NCBI RefSeq assembly: GCF_014646255.1
Contig: NZ_BMNC01000006.1
Span: 558,857-622,856, forward strand
Direction: 5' to 3'
Source of the DNA: Lentzea pudingi
Lineage (GTDB): Bacteria > Actinomycetota > Actinomycetes > Mycobacteriales > Pseudonocardiaceae
DNA: 64,000 nt
The notes under the pieces are model-generated. The model saw only the letters and a list, made by a program, of their open reading frames with translations. It made no database searches and had not been told where the DNA came from. Below, piece by piece: positions 42,056 to 50,668 of the stretch. The position numbers and the translations under genes are program-made. Numbering within the stretch: the first letter of the stretch is position 1; each line of letters starts with the position of its first letter.

Positions 42056-44418
42056 CCGCGGAGCCGCTTCATCTCGGGGTCGAACAACGGTTCCTGTGCC
42101 GGCCGGGCCTTGACCCGTTGCCCGAAGTACTCGATCTCGACCTCGTCGTCGATCTCGCTCGGCAGCCAGGCGTAGGCGATGTTGAGGCCGGTCGTGTACC
42201 CGTAGGCGGCGCTCGTGACGTAGCCGACCGGTTCGCCCTGGTGGAACACGGGTTCGCTGCCGAGGACGACGCTGTGCGGGTCGTCGATCGTGAGGCACGT
42301 GAGCTTCTTGGTCGAGGTGAGGTTGTGCAGGGACCCCTTGCCGAGGAACTCCTTGTCCTGCCGCACCGCGAATCCCAGCCCCGCCTCGAACGGGTCGTGC
42401 TCGGTCGTCACGTCCGTGCCCCACGACCGGTAGCCCTTCTCCAGGCGCAGGCTGTTGAACGCGCCGCGCCCGGCGGCGATGACCCCGTGCCCCTGCCCGG
42501 CCTCCCACAGCGTGTCCCAGAGCTTCGGACCGAGGTCCGCGGTGGTGTAGAGCTCCCAGCCGAGTTCGCCCACATAGGACAGTCGCAGCGCCGTCACCGG
42601 GACGTTCTTGATGAACGCCTTCTGCGCGGTGAAGTAGCCCTTCCGCGTGTCGAGGGTGTGCGGGATGTCGTTGATCAGGTCACGGGCTTTGGGACCCCAC
42701 AGGCCGATGCAGCACGTTCCGGCCGTGATGTCCCTGATGAAGACGTCGTCCGGCGCGTGCCGGGTGAGCCAGTCGAGGTCGAGGTTGCCGTTCGCGCCGA
42801 CCTGGAACGTCGTGGCGTCGAGGCGCGCGATCGTCAGGTCGCTGCGCACGCCGCCCTGCTCGTCCAGCAGCAGCGTGTAGACGACCGCGCCGGGCTTGCG
42901 GTTGAGGTTGTTGGTCGTCATGTGCTGCAGGAACTCGAGCACTCCCGGCCCGCCGACCTCCAGCCGTTTCAACGGCGTCATGTCGAACAGCGCGACCCGC
43001 TTGCGCGTCACCAGTGCCTCGGCCCCGCAGATCGGCGACCAGAACCGGCTCGCCCACTCACCTCGTGCGGGCACCTCGGCGACCTCGGGGAGATCGGCGT
43101 TGGCCTCGTACCAGTGCGGCCGTTCCCAGCCGGACGCCTCCAGGAAGCACGCGCCGAGCTCCTGTTGACGGCCGTAGAACGGGCTCGTGCGGATCGGCCG
43201 CGGGCTTTCCATGGGCTGCAACGGGTGCAGCACGTCGTAGACCTCGACGAAGTTCTGGCAGCCGCGTTCCAGCACGTAGTCCGGCGCCAGCTGCACCTGC
43301 TCGAACCGGTTGAGGTCGCTCGAGTGCAGGTCCAGCTCCGGCTGCCCGTCGACGATCCACTCGGCCACCGACCGCGCGACACCGGCGGAGTGCGTGATCC
43401 AGACGGCCTCCGCGACCCAGAAGCCCTTCAGGCCGGGGTGCTCGCCCAGCAACGGCATCCCGTCGCTGGTGAACGAGAACAGCCCGTTGAAGCCGCGGTC
43501 GACGCCGGCCTCGGCCAGCGCGGGGATGAGGTTCACCGCCGACTCCCAGGACGGCTCGAAGTCCTCCTTGGTGAACGGCAGCTCCGAGCCGGTGATGTCG
43601 TGCGCGGGGATCGGCATGGGCTTGTGCCCGTACGCGCCGATGCCCAGCGCCTGGCCGTGCGAGCGGAAGTACAGGTCGGCTTCCTGGTGGCGCAGGATCG
43701 GCTGGCGTGCCAACGCCTCCGCGTCAGCGTTCAGGTCGCCGGTGAACGCGTACTGGTGGGCCATGGGCACGAGCGGCACGGTCAGCCCGACCATCTCGCC
43801 CAGCACCGGCCCCCACATCCCGGCACACGAGACCACGATGTCGGCTGCGAAGACATCGGTCTCGGTCCGCACCCCGGTGACCCGGTCGCCGGCGGTTTCG
43901 ACCGCGACGACCTTCTGCCCGAACTCGAACCGCGCCCCGCGTTCGATCGCGCGCCGGGCCTGGACCTCGGCGGCCTGCACCGGCCTAGCGAGGCCGTCGG
44001 TGGGGATCAGGAACCCGCCGAGCACCTGGTCGCGGTCGAGCAACGGGTGCAGCCGCGCGACCTCGTCCGCGTCGATCAGGCGGCTGTGGACACCCCACGA
44101 CGTGGCCCAGCCGTGCCGGCGGCTCAGGTCCGCGAGCCGTGTCTCCGAGGTCGCGATCTCCAGGCCGCCGACCTGGTCGAAGCAGCCCAGCGCGGTGTAC
44201 TTCTCGACGGTGTAGCGAGCGAACTGCGTCATGCTGCGGCAGGAGTTGGTCTGGAAGACCAGGCCGGGCGCGTGCCCGCTGGACCCGCCGGCCGCGAGCC
44301 CCGCCGCCTGGTCCAGAACCGTGACGTCGGTGAAGCCTCTTTCGGTGAGCTCGTCGGCCAGCGCGCACCCGACGATCCCCGCCCCCACGAGCACCACGCG
44401 AGGCACTGCACCAGGCAT
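42052..44418 (-). CDS. dmgO: Dimethylglycine oxidase with folate-binding domain
   Basis: 788 residues, close in layout and motifs to Arthrobacter dimethylglycine oxidase. FAD half: VVLVGAGIVGCALADELTER, GGSSGHAPGLVFQTN (HAPGLVF, region of the covalent flavin His), VAEAVWITHSAGVARSVAEW. Aminomethyltransferase half from ~440: FDMTPLKRLEVGGPGVLEFL, GGVRSDLTIARLD, GTCCIGLWGPKARDL, SYVGELGWELYT, and the end YFGQRVKARPAQEPLFDPEM. Converts dimethylglycine to sarcosine and passes the methyl group to tetrahydrofolate. First gene of the operon; operator-like element 20 bp upstream. Confidence 0.95.
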   Translation of the reverse strand: MPGAVPRVVLVGAGIVGCALADELTERGFTDVTVLDQAAGLAAGGSSGHAPGLVFQTNSCRSMTQFARYTVEKYTALGCFDQVGGLEIATSETRLADLSRRHGWATSWGVHSRLIDADEVARLHPLLDRDQVLGGFLIPTDGLARPVQAAEVQARRAIERGARFEFGQKVVAVETAGDRVTGVRTETDVFAADIVVSCAGMWGPVLGEMVGLTVPLVPMAHQYAFTGDLNADAEALARQPILRHQEADLYFRSHGQALGIGAYGHKPMPIPAHDITGSELPFTKEDFEPSWESAVNLIPALAEAGVDRGFNGLFSFTSDGMPLLGEHPGLKGFWVAEAVWITHSAGVARSVAEWIVDGQPELDLHSSDLNRFEQVQLAPDYVLERGCQNFVEVYDVLHPLQPMESPRPIRTSPFYGRQQELGACFLEASGWERPHWYEANADLPEVAEVPARGEWASRFWSPICGAEALVTRKRVALFDMTPLKRLEVGGPGVLEFLQHMTTNNLNRKPGAVVYTLLLDEQGGVRSDLTIARLDATTFQVGANGNLDLDWLTRHAPDDVFIRDITAGTCCIGLWGPKARDLINDIPHTLDTRKGYFTAQKAFIKNVPVTALRLSYVGELGWELYTTADLGPKLWDTLWEAGQGHGVIAAGRGAFNSLRLEKGYRSWGTDVTTEHDPFEAGLGFAVRQDKEFLGKGSLHNLTSTKKLTCLTIDDPHSVVLGSEPVFHQGEPVGYVTSAAYGYTTGLNIAYAWLPSEIDDEVEIEYFGQRVKARPAQEPLFDPEMKRLRG

Positions 44419-44438
44419 CAGGACACCCCTTCGCCACA

Positions 44439-44474
44439 GTTGCGAGTAACAGAACTCGTTCCGCTATCTGCAAC
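44439..44474 (-). promoter_or_regulatory. 36-bp shared element, copy before dmgO
   Basis: On the minus strand this begins GTTGC, has core CGGAACG and ends CGCAAC, and agrees with 46215-46250 at 22 of 36 positions, including both ends. Candidate binding site of the IclR-family protein encoded at 45372-46142. Confidence 0.7.
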
Positions 44475-44568
44475 AAATTGCGGCTCGCGGGTCCGGCTGT
44501 CAATACCGCCGTTCGCGCGATCAACGTCGGTTGGTCCGCGGAACCGGGCAAACGGGTAGGTTCCGCGC

Positions 44569-45387
44569 ATGGACTCGATCACCCTGCACACGATGGCGCG
44601 CAGGTACCTGATGAGCCGCAACGAGAAGCTGCACGCCGAGTACGCCGAACTCCCGAACGACGGCCGGTTCCTCCTCGGCTACACGAAGGAAGCCAAGCAG
44701 ATCTACCCCCGGTACAACGTGGTGGACGCGATGCTCTCCGAGGTCGAACGCCTGGACCCCGACGACCTGCCCTCGCCCGACGTGGTGGCCGACGCCCTCA
44801 GCACCGCCGCCGCGACGGCCCAGTCGGCCTTCACCACCCGCCTGAGCCGGACCGAGAAGAAGGCGACCGCCGAGGAACGCGAGCTGTTCGGCGAAGCGAT
44901 CCAGGTCTGGTCGAACGACGAGGACCTCGCGGTGGAGCCGCTGCCCTACTGGCGCGTCCTCCGGGACGAAGAGGCAGAGGGATGGCACCACCGGTTGGCG
45001 GAACGGTGGGACGCGCAGGGGACCACATGGCATCCGATGATCGGCGGGGACGTCCCGGCGGGCGTGCTCGTGGTGAGCGCCGCCGCGGTGACGGAAGGCC
45101 CCGGCACGGAAAAGGTCCGCGACGCTCTGCGGGACATGGGGGTGCACCGGGTGGTCGAGCTCAGGGAGCACGGTGATCCGGGCTCCCTCATCGGCCTCGA
45201 CGCGTTCGAACCGACCTACACCGGAGCTGAGGGGATCTGGACCGACGAGACTCTCGACTGGGTCGCGTACGCCTCGCACGAGTCGTCGGTGGCGTTCGGC
45301 GGCACACTCGCCGAACGCCTCCGCACCTCCTGGCCGGACCACGCCGACTGGGGCTGGGCCCCCTGGTCGGATCAGCCGGCGAAGTAG
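44569..45387 (+). CDS. Hypothetical protein
   Basis: 272 residues. MDSITLHTMARRYLMSRNEK, several helices with Arg/Glu (LPSPDVVADALSTAAATAQS), Trp-rich middle (EAEGWHHRLAERWDAQ), and YWRVLRDEE. It is divergent from dmgO and overlaps iclR (convergent, 16 bp). No known domain. Ala/Glu-rich composition and consistent codons support a real gene. A link to betaine metabolism rests only on position, and its promoter lies next to the 36-bp element. Confidence 0.65.
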   Translation: MDSITLHTMARRYLMSRNEKLHAEYAELPNDGRFLLGYTKEAKQIYPRYNVVDAMLSEVERLDPDDLPSPDVVADALSTAAATAQSAFTTRLSRTEKKATAEERELFGEAIQVWSNDEDLAVEPLPYWRVLRDEEAEGWHHRLAERWDAQGTTWHPMIGGDVPAGVLVVSAAAVTEGPGTEKVRDALRDMGVHRVVELREHGDPGSLIGLDAFEPTYTGAEGIWTDETLDWVAYASHESSVAFGGTLAERLRTSWPDHADWGWAPWSDQPAK

Positions 45388-46142
45388 CCGAGCTGCGCCG
45401 AGAGGTCCGCCGCCGCCGTCGACATCGTCGGCACGATCTGGCCGACCCGCTCCCGCGACAACCGGTACGACGGCCCGGACGCGCTCATCGCCGCCACCAC
45501 CTCACCCCGGTGCCCGCGCACCGGCACGGCCACCGCGTGCAGCCCGAGCTCCAGTTCCTCGAAGCACGCCGCGTACCCCTGCGACGCGACCTCCTCCAGT
45601 TCCGAGAGCAGCCGTGACGCGTCCACGACCGTGTTCTCGGTGTAGGAGTCGAGCGGCAACGACGCGAGGCGCGCGCGCTCGTCCGCCGGCAGGTAGGCGA
45701 GCAGGACCTTGCCGGACGAGGTGGCGTGCAGGGGCGTGCGCTGGCCGATCCAGTTCACGGCGGAGACGGCCGCGGAGCCGCGGGCCTGGGTGATGTTGAT
45801 GGCGACGCCGGCGTCGTGCACGGCGATGTTGACGGTCTCGCCGAACGAGTCCGCGAGGGTCTGGCAGACGGGCTGGCCCAGCTTGGTGAGGTCCATGCGG
45901 CCGGTGGCGGCACCGGCCAGCCGGACCACGCCGAAACCGATGGCGTACTTGCCCCTCTCACCGAGCTGCTCCACCAGGCCTCGTGACTCCAGCACGGAGA
46001 CGAGTCTGGACACCGTGGACTTGTGCACACCCAGCTCACCAGCGATTTCGGTGATACCGGCCTCGCCTTGGGCCAGCAGTTCGAGCACGCTGATGGCCCT
46101 GTCGACGGACTGCACCTGAGCTGCCGAGTCGGAGTTGCCCAT
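45372..46142 (-). CDS. IclR-family regulator of betaine catabolism
   Basis: 256 residues from ATG 46142. N-terminal winged HTH: VQSVDRAISVLELLAQGEAG, HKSTVSRLVSVLESRGLVEQ; C-terminal IclR effector domain: AVNWIGQRTPLHATSSGKVLLAYLP and the EELELGLHAVAVPVRGHRG block with GEVVAAMSASGP. Flanked by two operons that carry the same 36-bp promoter element, so it is the probable regulator of both. Ligand likely betaine or a breakdown product (inferred). Confidence 0.9.
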   Translation of the reverse strand: MGNSDSAAQVQSVDRAISVLELLAQGEAGITEIAGELGVHKSTVSRLVSVLESRGLVEQLGERGKYAIGFGVVRLAGAATGRMDLTKLGQPVCQTLADSFGETVNIAVHDAGVAINITQARGSAAVSAVNWIGQRTPLHATSSGKVLLAYLPADERARLASLPLDSYTENTVVDASRLLSELEEVASQGYAACFEELELGLHAVAVPVRGHRGEVVAAMSASGPSYRLSRERVGQIVPTMSTAAADLSAQLGYFAG

Positions 46143-46214
46143 CGCGCAACAGTAATCGACAGGCAAAACAACCTGCTGGACTATTGACGGCGGGTCTCCG
46201 GAGCCGCACATTGT

Positions 46215-46250
46215 GTTGCGTCATTCGGAACGTGTGTCGCGTCACGCAAC
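46215..46250 (+). promoter_or_regulatory. 36-bp shared element, copy before the ferredoxin gene
   Basis: Starts GTTGCG, has core CGGAACG and ends ACGCAAC, touching the GGAGG ribosome site of the Rieske ferredoxin. Also 72 bp upstream of iclR. Same outer bases and core as 44439-44474. Confidence 0.7.
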
Positions 46251-46261
46251 GGAGGCCGACG

Positions 46262-46582
46262 ATGATCCGCGCCTGCGCTCTCATGGACCTGCCCCCAGGG
46301 GAGGCGGTTCGCATCGTCGGCCCTCATGCGCCGATAGGCCTATTCAACGTCGACGGCGTCATCTACGCCATCGACGACACCTGCACCCACCAGGACGCGT
46401 CGCTGAGCGAGGGCTGGCTGGAAGGCTGCTTCGTGGAGTGCCCGCTGCACGCCGCGAGCTTCGACCTTCGCACCGGCGAGCCCACCGGTCTCCCCGCCAA
46501 GAGACCGGTGAAGACCCATCCCGTCCTTGTGGAGGATGGAGAGGTCTATGTCGATGTCGAAGTGAACAAGGACGTGGCGTGA
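46262..46582 (+). CDS. Rieske-type ferredoxin
   Basis: 106 residues from ATG 46262. Rieske cluster ligands Cys41/His43 (CTHQDASL) and Cys60/His63 (CPLHAASFD); compact BphF-like domain. Carries electrons from the FAD reductase, whose gene overlaps by 4 bp, to an oxygenase. The only Rieske oxygenase nearby is the GbcA-like protein. Confidence 0.93.
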   Translation: MIRACALMDLPPGEAVRIVGPHAPIGLFNVDGVIYAIDDTCTHQDASLSEGWLEGCFVECPLHAASFDLRTGEPTGLPAKRPVKTHPVLVEDGEVYVDVEVNKDVA

Positions 46583-47682
46583 AGACCATCGCGATCATCG
46601 GCGCCTCACTGGCCGGTCTGAGGTCGGCGCAGGCACTGCGCCAACAGGGGTTCGACGGACGGATCGTCGTCGTCGGCGACGAGGTCCACCTCCCCTACGA
46701 CCGGCCCCCTCTCTCGAAGGACTTCCTCCTCGGCAAGGTCGAGGCGGTGCCGCTCGCGGACCAGGAGGACCTCGACGCGCTGAACGTGGAGTGGCGCCTC
46801 GGCGTGCGGGCGACCGGGTTGCTCTCCGCCCGGGAGGTCTCGCTCAGCGACGACTCGACGGTCGAGGCCGACGGCATCGTCATCGCGACGGGTGGCCTGC
46901 CGCGCACGATTCCCGGCACACGCGTCCTGCGCACGCTGGACGACGCGATCAAGCTCCGCGAGGCGTTCGGCACCGCGCAGCACGTCGGCATCATCGGCGC
47001 CGGCTTCATCGGGGCTGAGATCGCCTCCAGTGCGCGCGCTCTGGGCAAGGACGTCACGGTCGTCGAAGCGCTCCCCACGCCTCTCACGCGTGTCCTGGGC
47101 GCCGAGATGGGTGCCGCATGTGGACACCTGCACGGCGACCACGGATCAACGTTGATCACGGGAATCAATGTTGACTCGGTCAACGTCGACGGCGGAATCA
47201 ACCTCGCTGATGGACGGATCGTCCACGCCGACGTCGTCGTCGCGGGCATCGGCGCGCGGCCGGCGACGGACTGGCTCACCGGCGGACCGGTCAACCTCGA
47301 CAACGGCGTCCTGTGCGACGCCGGCGGCGTGACGAACGTGCGGAACATCGTCGCGGTCGGCGACGTCGCGAACTGCGCGGGACACCGCGCCGAGCACTGG
47401 ACGAGTGCGACCGAACAGGCACAGGTCGCCACCCGCAACCTGCTCGCGGGCGAGACCGTCGCGACGCACACCGGCGGCGGTTACGTCTGGTCCGACCAGT
47501 ACGGGGTGCGAATCCAGTTCATCGGGCGAGCGACGGACGACGTTCGCGTCGAAGATGGGTCCATCGAGGACAGGAAGTTCGTGGCGACCTATCGAGACGG
47601 TGACAACCCCGACGACGTCGTCGGCATCGTGGCCATGAGCAACGCACGACTCTTCACCCGGCTCCGCCGGAACCTGAAGTAA
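46579..47682 (+). CDS. FAD/NADH-dependent ferredoxin reductase
   Basis: 367 residues from GTG 46579. Pyridine nucleotide-disulfide oxidoreductase fold: AIIGASLAGLRSAQALRQQG for FAD, YDRPPLSKDFLLGK, VGIIGAGFIGAEIASSARALG for NAD(H), and AVGDVANC near the end. BphA4/TerA-type reductases of this kind reduce Rieske ferredoxins. Coupled to the ferredoxin gene; 80 bp before betB. Confidence 0.93.
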   Translation: MKTIAIIGASLAGLRSAQALRQQGFDGRIVVVGDEVHLPYDRPPLSKDFLLGKVEAVPLADQEDLDALNVEWRLGVRATGLLSAREVSLSDDSTVEADGIVIATGGLPRTIPGTRVLRTLDDAIKLREAFGTAQHVGIIGAGFIGAEIASSARALGKDVTVVEALPTPLTRVLGAEMGAACGHLHGDHGSTLITGINVDSVNVDGGINLADGRIVHADVVVAGIGARPATDWLTGGPVNLDNGVLCDAGGVTNVRNIVAVGDVANCAGHRAEHWTSATEQAQVATRNLLAGETVATHTGGGYVWSDQYGVRIQFIGRATDDVRVEDGSIEDRKFVATYRDGDNPDDVVGIVAMSNARLFTRLRRNLK

Positions 47683-47712
47683 CGGTCGTCACGGTTTACC
47701 GCCACCGGCGAC

Positions 47713-47741
47713 CGGATATATCCGAGTGTCCTTCGTGGACA
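47713..47741. promoter_or_regulatory. Palindromes before betB
   Basis: Perfect 12-bp palindrome CGGATATATCCG (47713-47724) followed by TGTCC-TTCGT-GGACA (47727-47741), 22-50 bp upstream of the betB start. Candidate operators for a regulator other than the IclR, since the 36-bp element is missing here. Confidence 0.5.
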
Positions 47742-47762
47742 CACGATCCAGGGAGGCAGTCC

Positions 47763-49202
47763 GTGTCGCCGGTGCGGCAGATCATCAACCCCTTCGACCA
47801 GAGCGTCATCACCGAGGTCGAGGAGCAGACCCGCGACCAGGCCCTGGCGGCGATCGCCAGGGCGAGAACCGCCTTCGACCACGGCGACTGGCAGCACTCG
47901 AGCCCCGAGCACCGCGCCGCCGTGCTGAACCGAGTCGCGGACCTCCTGGAACGCGACAAGGAGGACATCGCCCGCACCGAGACGCTCGACACCGGCAAGA
48001 CGCTGGTCGAGAGCCGCATCGACGTGGACGACGTCGCCGCAGTGTTCCGCTACTACGGCAACCTCGCCGGACTGCTGCACCCGAAGATCGTCCAGGGCGT
48101 CCCGGACGGCGTCATCAGCCGCATCGACTACGAGCCCGTCGGCGTGTGCGGCCTGATCGCCCCCTGGAACTACCCGCTGCTGCAGGTGTCGTGGAAGATC
48201 GCGCCGGCCCTGCTCGCGGGCAACACGCTGGTGGCCAAGCCCAGCGAGATCACGCCGCTGAGCACCATCAAGCTGTTCGAGCTCCTGCAGGAGGCCGGGC
48301 TGCCCGACGGCGTCGCGAACCTCGTCCTCGGCACCGGGCCCGAGGTCGGCGCGCCGCTCTCCGAGCACCCCGACGTCGACCTGGTCTCGTTCACCGGCAG
48401 CCTCGCGACCGGCCAGCGGATCATGGCGTCGGCCGCGAAGACCGTGAAGAAGGTCGCGCTCGAGCTCGGCGGCAAGAACCCGAACATCGTCTTCGCGGAC
48501 GCCGACATCGACGTCGCCGTCGACTACGCGCTCACCGCCGCGTTCTTCCACGCGGGCCAGGTCTGCTCGTCCGGCACGCGGCTCATCGTGCACAGCAGCG
48601 TCTACGACGACTTCGTGGGCGAGGTCGCGCGCCGGGCCGACCTCATCAAGCTGGGCAACGGTTTCGACGAGGACACCGAGTCCGGGCCGCTCGTCTCCGC
48701 CGAGCACCGGGCCAAGGTCGAGAGCTACGTCGAGATCGCGAAGCAGGAGGGCGCGACCCTCAAGGCCGGCGGCAGGCGTCCCGAAGAGGCCGAGCTGCAG
48801 AACGGTTTCTTCTTCCGCCCCACCGTCTACGCGGACTGCACGCGGGACATGAAGCTGGTCCAGGACGAGACGTTCGGCCCGATCATCACGGCCGAGCGCT
48901 TCGAGACCGAGGAGGAGGCGATCATGCTCGGCAACGACACCGAGTACGGCCTCGCCGGCGGTGTCTGGAGCCAGGACCTCGAGAAGGCGCAGCGCGTCGT
49001 GAAGAAGCTCCGCCACGGCACGGTCTGGGTCAACGAGTTCGGCCCGTACCTGCCGCAGGCCGAGTGGGGCGGATTCAAGCGCTCGGGCGTCGGCCGCGAG
49101 CTCGGCACCGCGGGCCTGCACGAGTACACCGAGCCCAAGCACGTGTACCAGAACCTCAAGCCTGAAGCCCAGAACTGGTTCGCGCGAAGGGACTCCAAGT
49201 GA
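47763..49202 (+). CDS. betB: Betaine aldehyde dehydrogenase
   Basis: 479 residues, GTG start after GGGAGG. ALDH motifs: PWNYPLLQVSWKIAPALLAG, NAD-site FTGSLATGQRIM, catalytic Glu in LELGGKNPN and Cys in GQVCSSGTRL. BADH-type end WVNEFGPYLPQAEWGGFKRS. Oxidises betaine aldehyde to glycine betaine. Overlaps betA by 4 bp. Confidence 0.92.
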   Translation: MSPVRQIINPFDQSVITEVEEQTRDQALAAIARARTAFDHGDWQHSSPEHRAAVLNRVADLLERDKEDIARTETLDTGKTLVESRIDVDDVAAVFRYYGNLAGLLHPKIVQGVPDGVISRIDYEPVGVCGLIAPWNYPLLQVSWKIAPALLAGNTLVAKPSEITPLSTIKLFELLQEAGLPDGVANLVLGTGPEVGAPLSEHPDVDLVSFTGSLATGQRIMASAAKTVKKVALELGGKNPNIVFADADIDVAVDYALTAAFFHAGQVCSSGTRLIVHSSVYDDFVGEVARRADLIKLGNGFDEDTESGPLVSAEHRAKVESYVEIAKQEGATLKAGGRRPEEAELQNGFFFRPTVYADCTRDMKLVQDETFGPIITAERFETEEEAIMLGNDTEYGLAGGVWSQDLEKAQRVVKKLRHGTVWVNEFGPYLPQAEWGGFKRSGVGRELGTAGLHEYTEPKHVYQNLKPEAQNWFARRDSK

Positions 49203-50668
49203 CCGCGTACGACTACGTGATCGTCGGCGGCGGAACGGCGGGCTGCGTGCTCGCGGCGAGGCTCACCGAGGACGAGAACGTCACGGTCGCGGTCATCGAG
49301 GGCGGCCCGTCCGACGTCGGTGACGAGAAGATCCTGAATCTGCGCAACTGGATCAACCTGCTCGAGACCGAGTACGACTACGACTACCCGACGGTCGAGC
49401 AGCCGCGCGGCAACTCGCACATCCGGCACAGCCGCGCGAAGGTGCTCGGCGGGTGCTCCAGCCACAACACGCTGATCTGCTTCCAGCCGCTGCCGCAGGA
49501 CCTCGACGACTGGGGCCACGGCTGGACGTGGGACGCGGTCGGCCCGTACTGGGACAAGGTCCAGCTCAACATCATCCCGGTGGCGGAGAAGGACCGGAAC
49601 CCGATCGCCGAGGACTTCGTTGCCGCCGCGCGGCAGGCCACGGGCGTCCCGGAGATCGACGACTTCAACGCCGAGCCGTTCCAGGACGGCGTGGGCTTCT
49701 TCTCCATCGCGTACCACCCGGAGAAGAACAACCAGCGTTCTTCGGCGTCCACGGCGTACGTGCACCCGATCCTGGAGCGCAAGAACCTCACGCTGCTCCT
49801 GAACACGTGGACCAGCAAGATCGAGTTCGACGGCACCCGCGCGATCGGCGTGCACACGGACAAGGGTTATGTCGAGGCCGACAAAGAGGTCCTGCTCTGC
49901 GCGGGCGCGATCGACACGCCGCGGCTGCTGATGCTCTCGGGCATCGGTGACGCCGAGCACCTGAGCAGCATCGGCATCGAGCCGAAGCACGACCTGCCCG
50001 GCGTCGGCGAGAACCTGCTCGACCACCCGGAGTCGGTCATCGTCTGGGAGACCACGAAGCCGCTGCCGGAGAACTCGGTGATGGACTCGGACGCCGGCCT
50101 GTTCATCCGGCGCGACTCCTCCGACCCGCGGCCGGACCTGATGTTCCACTTCTACCAGATTCCCTTCACCACCAACACGGAACGCCTCGGCCACCCGGTG
50201 GTGGAGCACGGGGTCTGCATGACGCCGAACATCCCCAGGCCGCACAGCAAGGGCAAGCTGTGGCTGAAGTCCAGCGACCCCGCCGAGAAGCCCGCGCTCG
50301 ACTTCGGCTACTTCACCAACCCCGACGGGTACGACGAGCAGACCCTGGTCGACGGGTTCCGGATCGCGCGCGAGATCGCCGGGCAGGAGCCGCTGAAGTC
50401 GTGGCTCAAGAGGGAGATCGCACCGGGCCCGGACATCACGAGCGACGAGGCCCTCTCGGAGTACGGCCGGAGAGCGGCCCACACCGTCTACCACCCGGCC
50501 GGCACGTGCGCCATCGGGTCCGTTGTGGACGGTGACCTCAAGGTCATCGGACTCGAAGGCCTCCGGGTCGTCGACGCGTCCGTGTTCCCCACCATGCCCA
50601 CCGTGAACCCGATGGTCACGGTGCTCATGATTGGAGAACGCGCCGCGGACCTGATCAAGGAGGCGTGA
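49199..50668 (+). CDS. betA: Choline dehydrogenase (GMC oxidoreductase)
   Basis: 489 residues. GMC family: FAD motif YVIVGGGTAGCVLAARLTED, ARVLGG-like AKVLGGCSSHNTLI, substrate region DTPRLLMLSGIGDAEHL, and active-site His in AAHTVYHPAGTCAIG plus PTVNPMVTVLMIGERAADLI. Oxidises choline to betaine aldehyde. Shorter than E. coli BetA (about 556). Overlaps betB and is followed directly by the permease gene. Confidence 0.9.
   Translation: MTAYDYVIVGGGTAGCVLAARLTEDENVTVAVIEGGPSDVGDEKILNLRNWINLLETEYDYDYPTVEQPRGNSHIRHSRAKVLGGCSSHNTLICFQPLPQDLDDWGHGWTWDAVGPYWDKVQLNIIPVAEKDRNPIAEDFVAAARQATGVPEIDDFNAEPFQDGVGFFSIAYHPEKNNQRSSASTAYVHPILERKNLTLLLNTWTSKIEFDGTRAIGVHTDKGYVEADKEVLLCAGAIDTPRLLMLSGIGDAEHLSSIGIEPKHDLPGVGENLLDHPESVIVWETTKPLPENSVMDSDAGLFIRRDSSDPRPDLMFHFYQIPFTTNTERLGHPVVEHGVCMTPNIPRPHSKGKLWLKSSDPAEKPALDFGYFTNPDGYDEQTLVDGFRIAREIAGQEPLKSWLKREIAPGPDITSDEALSEYGRRAAHTVYHPAGTCAIGSVVDGDLKVIGLEGLRVVDASVFPTMPTVNPMVTVLMIGERAADLIKEA

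Noticed and set aside
40958..42508. Longer N-terminus for sarcosine oxidase (start at 42508)
   Set aside because: The extra ~150 codons are Arg/Gly-rich and overlap dmgO; the FAD motif begins right after GTG 42055.
42118..44559. 813-codon plus-strand frame opposite dmgO
   Set aside because: Antisense of a gene that matches dimethylglycine oxidase throughout; composition is typical shadow.
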